Source of the DNA: Paenibacillus sp. SZ31
GTDB lineage: Bacteria; Bacillota; Bacilli; Paenibacillales; Paenibacillaceae
Direction of reading: 5' to 3'
Length of the DNA stretch: 64,000 bases
Assembly: GCF_012912005.1 (NCBI RefSeq)
Contig: NZ_JABBEA010000009.1
Span: 1-64,000, forward strand
Shown: one piece after another, positions 1 through 8,362 of the stretch
Layout of the letters: every line of letters begins with the position of its first letter
How positions within the stretch are numbered: position 1 is the first letter of the stretch
Made by a program: the position numbers and the translations under genes
The notes under the pieces: generated by a model
Told to the model about the DNA's origin: nothing
Database searches by the model: none
What the model saw: the letters and a program-made list of their open reading frames with translations, nothing else

Positions 1-73
1 GGGATGTAGCTCAGCTTGGTAGAGCACCTGGTTTGGGACCAGGGGGTCGCATGTTCAAATCGTGTCATCCCGA
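1..73 (+). tRNA. tRNA-Pro (anticodon TGG), missing its first base
   Basis: The sequence folds as a cloverleaf. The acceptor strand GGGATG pairs with CATCCC, the anticodon loop TTTGGGA carries TGG, and the T-arm is GTTCAAATC. The 5' base that would pair with G72 lies before the window, so the gene is cut by about one nucleotide. Confidence 0.93.
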
Positions 74-85
74 TTTTATGTTTAT

Positions 86-156
86 GCGGGTGTAGTTCAA
101 TGGTAGAACTTTAGCCTTCCAAGCTAATAGCGTGGGTTCGATTCCCATCACCCGCT
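86..156 (+). tRNA. tRNA-Gly (anticodon TCC)
   Basis: The acceptor stem GCGGGTG/CACCCGC, the anticodon loop CTTCCAA (TCC) and the T-arm GGTTCGATTCC form a standard 71-nt tRNA with a short D-loop typical of tRNA-Gly. It lies 12 nt after tRNA-Pro, so the two are probably cotranscribed. A terminator follows. Confidence 0.95.
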
Positions 157-169
157 TACATAATGAAGA

Positions 170-200
170 AGCCTTTGCAGATGCAGAGGCTTTTTTATTT
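170..200 (+). terminator. Intrinsic terminator of the tRNA cluster
   Basis: A 9-bp stem AGCCTTTGC / GCAGAGGCT (one G-U pair) with a 4-nt loop is followed by TTTTTTATTT. Confidence 0.85.
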
Positions 201-250
201 TTACACAGAGTAACAAATATTTTCATGTAGAATACAGTGCAGGTTTACTT

Positions 251-300
251 AAAAAGAGCCAAGACCCCTTTGCAATCCAAATAGGGAGGTCTTGGCTCTT
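251..300 (-). terminator. Intrinsic terminator of the WGxxGxxG gene
   Basis: The 13-bp arms AAGAGCCAAGACC (254-266) and its complement (288-300) flank a loop. Read on the minus strand, the stem is followed by a T-run (251-255). It lies just downstream of the minus-strand gene ending at 368. Confidence 0.85.
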
Positions 301-367
301 CTGTTTACCTCTGTGAATGAGATGCTGCTAAGAGACAGCAGCTACTGTTACGTAACGTGACCGCAAT

Positions 368-703
368 TTAACGTTCGTTGTGGTCCGTTACTCTTTTACG
401 CATGCCAGCTAAACCAAGCAGTCCCAGCAAACCGAGCCATCCCCAGCTCATACCATTGTCACGGTTAGTTGTCGTGGCATTAGCACGTACACTGTTGGTA
501 CGGTAGTCGCCATTGTTGCGGTAGTTTCCATCCATGTTCATGTTGGTGTTTGTACGATCCAGGTAGTTGTTGTTCTGATAAGACTGGACACGTGAGCCTG
601 TTGTATCCTCTCCTTTGGTCATATGACCATCAGCAGCAGCAGGGCCAGCCATCGCGGCTACCAGAAGCACGGAAGCAATAATTGTAGTACCTTTCTTCAT
701 CAT
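368..703 (-). CDS. Small secreted WGxxGxxG-type protein
   Basis: About 111 residues starting MMKKGTTIIASVLLVAAMAG. A signal peptide is followed by an Asn- and Thr-rich, low-complexity middle of about 60 residues. The C-terminus is a tripartite tail: WGWLGLLGLLGLAGMRKR, that is a W-G motif, a hydrophobic segment and a basic cluster. That layout matches the WGxxGxxG family of surface-sorted or membrane-anchored proteins of spore-formers, whose function is unknown. The start at 703 is chosen because AAGGAGG (711-717) lies at the right distance; an upstream in-frame extension has no such site. The gene stands alone with its own terminator. Confidence 0.7.
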   Translation of the reverse strand: MMKKGTTIIASVLLVAAMAGPAAADGHMTKGEDTTGSRVQSYQNNNYLDRTNTNMNMDGNYRNNGDYRTNSVRANATTTNRDNGMSWGWLGLLGLLGLAGMRKRVTDHNER

Positions 704-820
704 TTGGGTTCCTCCTTTTTGGTAAGAGCTATAAATTAATCTGCCCAAGAAGGCAAGGACAATATGTAGAAATGGTCTGTTAAGATATCCCTTTGAGTCC
801 AGTTGGTTCACAACATACAT

Positions 821-1280
821 AAGAAACTCCTCTAATAAGCAGACTGTAGTGGGAAGAAAATTATAATTACATCTTTAATTTATTGCGTCACTGTGGTAAA
901 GTATACAAAAGCTTGCTTTGCCGGTCATGTTTCTTTGTATATCATCTGTTCTCAAACAATGAAATTATGCGGTTTAACCTTACAATCAGGTACGTGGGAT
1001 CATATCTAAAAGAACTGTATAATTATGAATTTTTTAGAATAGGTATGAGACATTTGAGTTATTTAAAGTACGTGAAAAAGGTATCATACGACAGCATATG
1101 ATCATTAATTGAAGCAGAACAAGAAAATGAATAAAAAAGCGTGTTTTTGTGCTGTAAATCGGGGATAAACCCCATTTTTTCTAGTAGAAAAATAAAGATT
1201 TTCGTGCCATTTTATTGTATGATGTTATGAAGGTGTCAAATTTACGTGTACGAATGGAACGATCAGATGGGAGGATAAGC
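821..1280. other. Intergenic region before ppc
   Basis: This AT-rich stretch has no convincing gene. A 72-codon open frame at 883-1101 starts with TTG, has no ribosome binding site and resembles no family. A small GC-rich hairpin (GGGG ATAAA CCCC, 1161-1173) followed by ATTTTTT could be a terminator or leader element for ppc. Confidence 0.6.
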
Positions 1281-4073
1281 ATGACTGAAACTATGGTAAC
1301 CGCCAGCAAAAGCCAATCCAACAACCTGCTTCGGCGAGACGTGCGGTTCCTGGGCAATATACTCGGGGAAGTTCTTGTCCATCAAGGCGGCACGGAGCTT
1401 CTAGATATCGTTGAGAAGATTCGGGAAACGAGCAAATCGTTGCGTGCAGAATTTTTGCCAGAACTCTATGCAGAGTTCAAAACGATGATCCAGGAATTAG
1501 ACTCGGACAATCGTCATCAGGTTATTCGGGCTTTCGCTATTTATTTTCAATTAGTTAATATTGCTGAACAAAACCATCGGATCCGGCGTAAACGGGATTA
1601 TGAACGTTCTGCAGGGGACGCTGTGCAGCCAGGATCGATTGAAAAAGCAGTACAAGATCTTAAGGAACGTGGATTGTCTCATACAGAGGTGGAAGAGATT
1701 CTTGACGATTTGTCGCTTGAACTCGTTATGACAGCTCACCCAACCGAAGCCATGCGCCGGGTTATTCTGGACATCCACAAACGGATATCCGAAGATGTCA
1801 TGCTACTTGATAATCCTACGCTGACGTTGCGTGAACGTGAACAGTTGCGAGAGAAGCTGCTGAACGAGGTTATTACCCTCTGGCAAACCGATGAACTTCG
1901 CGACCGCAAACCGACTGTACTCGATGAAGTGCGGAACGGGATGTATTACTTTCATGAAACGTTGTTCCACGTACTTCCGGATGTATATCAGGAGTTGGAA
2001 CGCTGCCTGAACAAATTTTATCCTGACCATGACTGGCATGTGCCGACGTATTTGCGGTTCGGTTCCTGGATCGGTGGAGACCGGGATGGAAATCCTTCGG
2101 TAACTTCAGATGTAACATGGCAGACACTGTTGATGCAACGCAAGCTGGCTTTGCGTGAGTACCAACGGATTATGATTGAACTTATGGGCCATCTCAGCTT
2201 CAGCACGAACATCATCCATGTATCGGATGAGCTGGTGCAGTCGATTGAGCAGGACCGTAATTATGTTACATTGAAAAAAGTGGATATCTGGCGTAATGAA
2301 AAAGAGCCATACCGCATCAAATTGGCCTATATGATTGCCAAGTTGAACAATGTACTGGATGAGAACAAATTAGGTCAGCCTGACCGTTATCATAGCGCTC
2401 AGGATTTGATTGATGATCTGATGATCATTGATCGAAGTCTGCGCCATCATTTTGCCGATTACGTAGCGGATACGACTATTCGCAAAATGATTCGTCAAGT
2501 CGAGTTATTTGGTTTCCATACCGCAGCATTGGATGTGCGTCAGCACAGTAAGGAACATGAAAATGCGATGTCAGAGATTTTGGCGAAAATGAACATTGTA
2601 GAAGATTATGCACGTCTGACAGAAGACGGTAAAATCGATCTGCTTGCTCGTTTGCTGGATGATCCGCGTCCGCTTACTTCTCCTTACCACCAATACACGG
2701 AAGGAACCAAAGAGTGCCTGGATGTCTTCCGTACCATTAAGCGTGCCCAGAACGAATTTGGGACCGGCTGTATCACAAGTTACCTGATCAGTATGACGCA
2801 GGGCGCAAGTGATTTGCTGGAGGTTATGGTATTTGCCAAGGAAGTGGGCTTATTCACCAAAGGTCACAACGGTGACGTTGTATCTACACTTCAAGCGGTA
2901 CCACTGTTTGAAACGATTGATGATCTACATGCGGCTTCGGAAATTATGGAGAAGCTGTTCAACCTTCCTGTATACCGCGCAAGCGTAAGAGGACGGAATG
3001 AACTGCATGAAATCATGCTTGGTTATTCAGACAGTAACAAGGATGGCGGAGTGGTTACAGCCAACTGGGAACTGCGCGTAGCAATGAATGCGATCACGGC
3101 TGTAGGTAATGAACACGGCGTTAAGCTGAAGTTCTTCCATGGACGTGGCGGGGCTCTGGGACGTGGCGGCATGCCGCTCAACCGCAGTATTCTTGCTCAA
3201 CCACCGCATACCATTGGTGGAGGTATCAAGATCACGGAGCAGGGAGAGGTTATTTCTTCCCGTTATTCCCTTCAGGGGATTGCATACCGCAGTCTGGAGC
3301 AAGCAACTTCGGCTTTGATTACAGCAGCACTTAATGGTCTTGAGCCACAAGAGTCCGAGTCCGAGCGTCATTGGGACAGCATCATCAAAGAGATTTCGGA
3401 AGTATCCCTGACGAAATATCAGGATCTGATTTTCCGTGATCCAGACTTCTTCACCTTCTTTAAAGAATCAACGCCGCTTCCGGAGGTTGGAGAGCTGAAT
3501 ATTGGTTCCCGTCCATCCAAGCGTAAAAATAGCGATAAGTTTGAAGATCTGAGAGCGATCCCTTGGGTATTTGCATGGACTCAAAGTCGTTATCTGCTAC
3601 CGGCATGGTATGCGGCAGGAACAGGACTGCAAAGTTACTATCAGGATAAAGAGGAAAATCTGGTTGTCCTGAAAGAAATGTATGCAAGCTTCCCATTCTT
3701 CCGTACGCTGATTGATACAGTTCAGATGGCCGTAGCCAAGGCAGACCTTGTGATTGCCAAAGAGTATTCAGCAATGACTTCGAACAAAGAAGCCCGTGAT
3801 CGTATATACGGTCAGATCGAAGCCGAGTTCAAGCTCACAAAAGAGCTGATTTTAAAAATTACCGGAGAAGCTGAAATTCTGGATGATGTACCGGTTATTC
3901 AAGAATCCATTCGTCTTCGTAACCCATATGTAGATCCGTTGTCCTACATGCAGGTTCAACTTTTGAGCGAGCTCAGAGATATGCGTGAACGTGGTGAAGA
4001 CGATACGGAGCTGCTTAGAGAAGTGTTGTTGACTATCAACGGCATTGCTGCAGGGCTACGTAATACAGGTTGA
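1281..4073 (+). CDS. ppc: Phosphoenolpyruvate carboxylase
   Basis: Cytosolic enzyme of 930 residues that carboxylates PEP to oxaloacetate to refill the TCA cycle. The family signatures are visible: VMTAHPTEA with the catalytic His near the N-terminus, GGDRDGNP, GYSDSNKDGG, and the FHGRGGALGRGG glycine loop. The C-terminus ends NGIAAGLRNTG, the near-invariant family ending. Length is normal. The start at 1281 is preferred because GGGAGG (1269-1274) precedes it; an upstream in-frame ATG at 1215 has no such signal. It appears monocistronic with a terminator at 4173-4204. Confidence 0.97.
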   Translation: MTETMVTASKSQSNNLLRRDVRFLGNILGEVLVHQGGTELLDIVEKIRETSKSLRAEFLPELYAEFKTMIQELDSDNRHQVIRAFAIYFQLVNIAEQNHRIRRKRDYERSAGDAVQPGSIEKAVQDLKERGLSHTEVEEILDDLSLELVMTAHPTEAMRRVILDIHKRISEDVMLLDNPTLTLREREQLREKLLNEVITLWQTDELRDRKPTVLDEVRNGMYYFHETLFHVLPDVYQELERCLNKFYPDHDWHVPTYLRFGSWIGGDRDGNPSVTSDVTWQTLLMQRKLALREYQRIMIELMGHLSFSTNIIHVSDELVQSIEQDRNYVTLKKVDIWRNEKEPYRIKLAYMIAKLNNVLDENKLGQPDRYHSAQDLIDDLMIIDRSLRHHFADYVADTTIRKMIRQVELFGFHTAALDVRQHSKEHENAMSEILAKMNIVEDYARLTEDGKIDLLARLLDDPRPLTSPYHQYTEGTKECLDVFRTIKRAQNEFGTGCITSYLISMTQGASDLLEVMVFAKEVGLFTKGHNGDVVSTLQAVPLFETIDDLHAASEIMEKLFNLPVYRASVRGRNELHEIMLGYSDSNKDGGVVTANWELRVAMNAITAVGNEHGVKLKFFHGRGGALGRGGMPLNRSILAQPPHTIGGGIKITEQGEVISSRYSLQGIAYRSLEQATSALITAALNGLEPQESESERHWDSIIKEISEVSLTKYQDLIFRDPDFFTFFKESTPLPEVGELNIGSRPSKRKNSDKFEDLRAIPWVFAWTQSRYLLPAWYAAGTGLQSYYQDKEENLVVLKEMYASFPFFRTLIDTVQMAVAKADLVIAKEYSAMTSNKEARDRIYGQIEAEFKLTKELILKITGEAEILDDVPVIQESIRLRNPYVDPLSYMQVQLLSELRDMRERGEDDTELLREVLLTINGIAAGLRNTG

Positions 4074-4172
4074 TTATTGAATTGATGCATATGAATGATT
4101 CATATGTAACAAAGTACTCATTACTTTGTTAACTAAAAAGCTCCATTCTCTGCTCTACGGAGTGAGAGATGA

Positions 4173-4204
4173 AACGGGACTCCTGCGGGAGTTCCCGTTT
4201 TTAC
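4173..4204 (+). terminator. Intrinsic terminator after ppc
   Basis: AACGGGACTCC and GGAGTTCCCGTT pair with a one-base bulge around a small loop, followed by TTTTTA. Confidence 0.8.
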
Positions 4205-4335
4205 TGTTTTTGGCGGATATTTGTCATACAGTCTTGATTTTTGACCAAAGTTGATTTACGATTTGATTGGTGAATTACAAGTGTGGACGGGTATCAGAAG
4301 ACGGAAGACCCATCAGCATGTCTGGGGGAATAAGG

Positions 4336-4902
4336 GTGGACAATTTGGAGAATAGGCTTGTGAAACTGGTGCTCAAGGGCGACCAGAGAGCCTTTGCAGA
4401 AATCGTTGAACTATATAAGGACAAGCTGTTTCATTTGGCATACCGGATGCTGAACAATCGTCATGAAGCTGAAGACGTTGTGCAGGAGACGTTTTTGCGT
4501 GTGTTTCGTAATATGGAGAAGTACGATCCGAACCAGAAGTTCTCAACCTGGATCTACCGGATCGCGACCAATCTGTGTATTGACCGACTGCGCAGAAAGA
4601 AACCTTCATACTCTTTGGATGCTGAACTAAATGATCAGGAAGGATCTGATGGTTACGCGATGCTCCCGAGTGATGATCGTACACCGGAAAGTGAAGCGCT
4701 CCTGTCAGAAACGCAGACACTCATTCGTGAGGCCATTGACAGTTTGCCAGCCAAGTATAAGTCCGTTATGATTCTGAGATATTTACAGGACTTGTCGCTA
4801 CAGGAAATCAGCGATGTGACAGGTATGCCCGTAACAACGATCAAGACACGCGTTCATCGGGGCCGTGATTTTCTACGTAAAAAATTGGAGTATAAGTTAT
4901 AA
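4336..4902 (+). CDS. sigW: ECF RNA polymerase sigma factor, SigW type
   Basis: About 188 residues with region 2 (YRMLNNRHEAEDVVQETFLR, then FSTWIYRIATN) and region 4 (SLQEISDVTGMPVTTIKTR) of group IV sigma factors. In Bacillus, SigW drives the envelope-stress and antimicrobial-resistance regulon. The next gene encodes a zinc anti-sigma factor and the following genes are cdaA/cdaR/glmM, as in the classic sigW locus. The GTG start at 4336 gives the usual family N-terminus (DNLENRLVKLVLKGDQ) and has GGGGGA upstream; an upstream in-frame GTG at 4267 would add 23 unrelated residues. Confidence 0.92.
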   Translation: MDNLENRLVKLVLKGDQRAFAEIVELYKDKLFHLAYRMLNNRHEAEDVVQETFLRVFRNMEKYDPNQKFSTWIYRIATNLCIDRLRRKKPSYSLDAELNDQEGSDGYAMLPSDDRTPESEALLSETQTLIREAIDSLPAKYKSVMILRYLQDLSLQEISDVTGMPVTTIKTRVHRGRDFLRKKLEYKL

Positions 4903-4936
4903 ATGTTAAACGCCTTTAAATCTGGGCGAAATTAAT

Positions 4937-4962
4937 TGAAACATATCCGAAACGGATGCGTA
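4937..4962 (+). promoter_or_regulatory. Consensus sigma-W promoter ahead of rsiW
   Basis: TGAAAC (4937-4942), a 16-bp spacer, then CGTA (4959-4962) matches the SigW consensus TGAAAC-N16-CGTA exactly. It lies in the 136-bp gap between sigW and the anti-sigma gene, so it would give the anti-sigma gene its own SigW-driven transcription (inference). Confidence 0.7.
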
Positions 4963-5038
4963 TGTAATGTATGCAAGTCTTATGTGTGCTTTTTAATGGC
5001 TCATGGACTAAGTGATTTAAGAAAGGATTGGCTCTCAT

Positions 5039-5653
5039 ATGGATTGCAACTCGGCCGTCTCTTTAATGCATGAATGTTTGGATGAGTCGTTGTCCCCGGC
5101 CCAGAAGGTTGAACTGAAAAGTCACCTTGTGATCTGTCCGGATTGTCGCATGCGCTTTAAAGAGTTGGAACAGACGGAAATGCTACTCTTTGCCATGAAA
5201 CACTATTCACCGTCTGCCTCTGATGAGCTGACCAATCGAATTATGAATGCTCTGCCCCAGCCCAAGAGACAGCAAGCATGGCTCAAATGGGTCACAGGAC
5301 ATCCCGCGCTGACGGCGGCAGCCTTCTTTTTGGTCGTGATGCTCTTTAGCGCCTTGAATTTCTGGAATCAGAACAACGAAATGGTCGTTAAGGGAAATAA
5401 TCTGGACCAGATCGTGATTCAGGGTAACACGGTTATTGTTCCTGAAGGTAAGTCAATTGCTGGCGATCTTACGATAGAAAATGGAACTGCACAAGTATAT
5501 GGTGATGTGAACGGCAATCTGACGGTTATCGACGGACAACTGTTTCAGGCTTCAACAGCGCATATTTCAGGTCAGGTGAAAAGTATTGATCAGGCGCTGG
5601 ACTGGTTCTGGTACAAAATAACCAATATGGTAAATGAAGTGGCTTATCGCTAG
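5039..5653 (+). CDS. rsiW: Zinc-binding anti-sigma factor, RsiW type
   Basis: Membrane anti-sigma factor of 204 residues. The N-terminal ZAS domain carries the H-x3-C-x2-C motif (SHLVICPDCRMRF, about residues 28-40). A single transmembrane helix lies near residues 90-108 (LTAAAFFLVVMLFSALNFW), followed by an extracytoplasmic domain with bactofilin-like repeating VIDGNV-type strands (residues about 120-190). Known family role: it binds SigW and releases it after site-1 and site-2 proteolysis. Start ATG 5039 follows AGAAAGGATTGG. The polymer-like beta-repeat outer domain is longer than in B. subtilis RsiW and may be the sensory part (inference). Confidence 0.88.
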   Translation: MDCNSAVSLMHECLDESLSPAQKVELKSHLVICPDCRMRFKELEQTEMLLFAMKHYSPSASDELTNRIMNALPQPKRQQAWLKWVTGHPALTAAAFFLVVMLFSALNFWNQNNEMVVKGNNLDQIVIQGNTVIVPEGKSIAGDLTIENGTAQVYGDVNGNLTVIDGQLFQASTAHISGQVKSIDQALDWFWYKITNMVNEVAYR

Positions 5654-5690
5654 AACAGGGTAAAATCTTCAATGGTATATACCAAGCAGG

Positions 5691-5723
5691 GTACCTCCAG
5701 AGTGCATGGGGTACTCTTTTTTT
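5691..5723 (+). terminator. Weak intrinsic terminator after rsiW
   Basis: Alternative short stems (GTACC/GGTAC or AGAGT/ACTCT) are followed by TTTTTTTA. The T-run is good but the stem is weak. Confidence 0.5.
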
Positions 5724-5850
5724 ATACGTAAACTTTGTAATTCATGGTAAATGTGATGTTTATGTGCAGTTTGAGACTGCCGTAACTTGCAACCTGAACG
5801 TTAACGTTATAACCTAGATACTAAAGAGAACATACTACTACATATAGATA

Positions 5851-5885
5851 CGCATTTTGCATAAATCAAATGATGCAAAAATGCG
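5851..5885. repeat. Inverted repeat in the cdaA upstream region
   Basis: CGCATTTTGCAT (5851-5862) pairs with ATGCAAAAATGCG (5873-5885) with one bulged base. The 314-bp gap 5654-5967 also holds a perfect 12-bp palindrome AACGTTAACGTT (5797-5808). Either could be an operator or leader element for the cdaA operon; there is no T-run, so a terminator is unlikely. Confidence 0.5.
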
Positions 5886-5967
5886 GAGACAAAGGATTAT
5901 ATAAAATCCTAATGGGTTAATATGAGATCAGGGTTTACTCATCAATGGGGATAGCGGGGGCTGGCTT

Positions 5968-6804
5968 ATGAATTATTTTGCTGACTTAACGTGGACAGAG
6001 TCCATTAAGGACGTTATCGATATATTGATCGTTACCTATATTATGTACAAACTGATTCTGCTTGTGCGGGGTACGCGTGCGGTTCAGCTCCTAAAGGGCA
6101 TTCTGTTCCTTGTGCTGATCTGGGCATTAAGTACGTGGCTAAACCTGTATACGCTCAAATGGTTGATGAACCAGATGTTTACGTTTGGTGTCGTTGCGGT
6201 GTTCATTATCTTTCAGCCGGAACTGCGCCGTGGTCTGGAGCAATTGGGACGCGGTAAGCTGTTTGGACGTTCAGCGGCAGCGAGTGATGAAGAATTAACG
6301 GTGTTAATTGGTGAGATTATTAAGTCTGTTAATTATTTGTCACGGCGTAAAATTGGCGCATTGGTCGTATTTGAACGCGAAACGGGTCTGAACGATTACA
6401 CGGAATCGGGCATTAAGATGCACTCTCTGGTCAGCTCCGAGCTGATGATTAACATTTTTATTCCAAATACACCGCTCCATGATGGAGCGGTCATTATACA
6501 GGGAAAACAGATTTCGGCGGCAGCCTGTTATTTGCCATTATCAGAAAATCCGTTTATCAGTAAAGAATTAGGAACACGCCACCGTGCAGCAATCGGGATT
6601 ACCGAAGTTGCAGATGCGATCTGTTTGGTTGTCTCGGAGGAGACAGGACAGGTATCGCTGGCGATGAATGGACAGGTCGTTCGTGATATTAAGGAAGAAT
6701 CGCTGATTGCCAAACTGTATGAGGAGTTGCGCCCTACATCCAATCTGAAAAAGAATGGCTGGACAACCTTCTGGAAACGGAAGGGAGGACGTAACAATGG
6801 ATAA
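5968..6804 (+). CDS. cdaA: Diadenylate cyclase CdaA
   Basis: Membrane enzyme of 278 residues that condenses two ATP to c-di-AMP. Three transmembrane helices occupy the first 85 residues or so, followed by the DAC domain with the catalytic motifs DGA (LHDGAVII) and RHR (GTRHRAAIG). Both motifs are intact and length is standard. It overlaps cdaR by 8 bp, and CdaR is its known regulatory partner, so the two should be translationally coupled. The operon continues to glmM, whose product is known to inhibit CdaA in other Firmicutes. Confidence 0.97.
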   Translation: MNYFADLTWTESIKDVIDILIVTYIMYKLILLVRGTRAVQLLKGILFLVLIWALSTWLNLYTLKWLMNQMFTFGVVAVFIIFQPELRRGLEQLGRGKLFGRSAAASDEELTVLIGEIIKSVNYLSRRKIGALVVFERETGLNDYTESGIKMHSLVSSELMINIFIPNTPLHDGAVIIQGKQISAAACYLPLSENPFISKELGTRHRAAIGITEVADAICLVVSEETGQVSLAMNGQVVRDIKEESLIAKLYEELRPTSNLKKNGWTTFWKRKGGRNNG

Positions 6805-8290
6805 GTGGTTTAACAATAATAACTTTGCCAAAATACTTGCACTTGCGGTGAGTCTGCTGCTCTGGTTCATGATTCATCTGGATGAAGTACCGACCACTCC
6901 TACGATTACGACAGGCACAACCAACAAGGTTGTGGAACGTACAGTGCCTGTTCAACCTTATGGATTAGACAGCAACAACTATGTGCTTACTTCATTAAGT
7001 ACGGATGAGGTCCGGCTGGAGATCAAAGGACAGCGCTCAATGCTAACATCGATTTTTACCAATGACGATTATAAGGTAATGGTCGATCTGAGTCAGGTGA
7101 AAGATGGGTCCAATACACTGCCGCTGGTACCTGATCTGCCTTCCGGGGTAGAAGTGGTCAGCATGGAACCTTCCATGGTTACGGTGAATGTAGAAAAATT
7201 GGGCACCAAATCTTTCAATGTGAATATTGTACCCGAAGGGGAACCATCCGCCGGATACAGCGCTGGAACGCCTGTAATTGAACCTTCAGCACCGGTTAAG
7301 GTAACTCTGCCCGAAGGGCAACTTGAGGCTGTAGCGAAGGTCCAGGGCATTGTGAGCGTGAAAGATGCCAAGGAAGATGTCATACAGAAAAAAGTGAAGC
7401 TTCAGGCATACGATGCTGAAGGCAAGGTCCTTGAAAATGCGATTATAACGCCTCAGACGGTTGAAGTCCGTGTTCCGGTCAATCAGCCCTATACATCTGT
7501 ACCCTTAAGAATCAAATATTCGGGACAGCTGCCGGAAGGCCTGGTACTCTCCACGGTAGAGCCAAGCGTGAAAGAAGTCTCGGTTTATGGATCAGAGGAT
7601 GCGCTTGCGGGTATACAGTCCTACGACCAAGTAACCCTTGATCTTACACAGTTTGATCAGTCAGGTACGTCGACAGTTAACGTGGACTTGACGCCGCCTT
7701 CCGGTTTTGAGAAAATCGAGCCTAGTTCGATTCAGATTAAGGTAACCATATCCCCATTTGATGAGGCAGAGGAGACGACCAAAGTCTTTCCGAACGTCCC
7801 CATTACGCTTACAGGTCCAGGGAACGGGCTGGAAGGTACGCTGGTTACGCCTAAGAGTGGCGGTCTGAACCTCACACTTACAGGCTCAGCAAGTATGCTT
7901 GAGGGTCTGAGTAGTGATGATCTCACGTTGACTGGGGATCTTGCTGGACTTGCGGTCGGAACGCATGAGATCAAGCTTGAAGCTGACCTGCCCCGTTTTG
8001 CCAAGCTGGATGAATCATCCAATGCTCTGAGTGCGACGGTCAAAATTAGCGAAAAGGCTGAAGATACCACGACCACTCCTGGCGAAGAACCGACGGACGA
8101 GGGAACGGTAGCACCTGACCCTACACCAGCCGAGGTTGAAAATGGGGAAACAGAGCCTGTTCCTGATGAAGAAGAAACGGAATCGAATACGGATAATCAG
8201 GATCAGGGCCAACAGGGGAGTACCACCAATCGTGTGAATTTAAATAACAATAACAGCGGTACTGGTAGTAAAAGTGGCTCGAATCCATAA
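6797..8290 (+). CDS. cdaR: CdaA regulatory protein CdaR (YbbR-domain protein)
   Basis: About 497 residues: a short cytoplasmic N-terminus, one transmembrane helix (ILALAVSLLLWFMIHLDE), then four YbbR-like beta repeats, each with a VEVR/VKVTL-type strand and a conserved P-x-x-V pattern, outside the cell. The last 80 residues are acidic, then Asn/Ser-rich low complexity. The known family role is to modulate CdaA at the membrane. The start at 6797 (MDKWFNNNNF) has GGGAGG upstream and overlaps the cdaA stop. The long disordered C-terminal tail is unusual relative to B. subtilis CdaR. Confidence 0.92.
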   Translation: MDKWFNNNNFAKILALAVSLLLWFMIHLDEVPTTPTITTGTTNKVVERTVPVQPYGLDSNNYVLTSLSTDEVRLEIKGQRSMLTSIFTNDDYKVMVDLSQVKDGSNTLPLVPDLPSGVEVVSMEPSMVTVNVEKLGTKSFNVNIVPEGEPSAGYSAGTPVIEPSAPVKVTLPEGQLEAVAKVQGIVSVKDAKEDVIQKKVKLQAYDAEGKVLENAIITPQTVEVRVPVNQPYTSVPLRIKYSGQLPEGLVLSTVEPSVKEVSVYGSEDALAGIQSYDQVTLDLTQFDQSGTSTVNVDLTPPSGFEKIEPSSIQIKVTISPFDEAEETTKVFPNVPITLTGPGNGLEGTLVTPKSGGLNLTLTGSASMLEGLSSDDLTLTGDLAGLAVGTHEIKLEADLPRFAKLDESSNALSATVKISEKAEDTTTTPGEEPTDEGTVAPDPTPAEVENGETEPVPDEEETESNTDNQDQGQQGSTTNRVNLNNNNSGTGSKSGSNP

Positions 8291-8362
8291 ACGTTCTAAT
8301 TCTAAAATTCTTAAAAAATAATAATAGTGCTCGTATATGATGCGAATAGAAGGAGTTAAATC

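Noticed and set aside
883..1101. 72-codon plus-strand frame before ppc
   Set aside because: TTG start without a ribosome binding site and a Tyr/Cys-rich composition typical of AT-rich noncoding DNA.
5797..5808. AACGTTAACGTT palindrome before cdaA as a definite operator
   Set aside because: A 12-bp self-complementary AT/CG string alone, without a known binding protein or adjacent promoter, is not enough to call.
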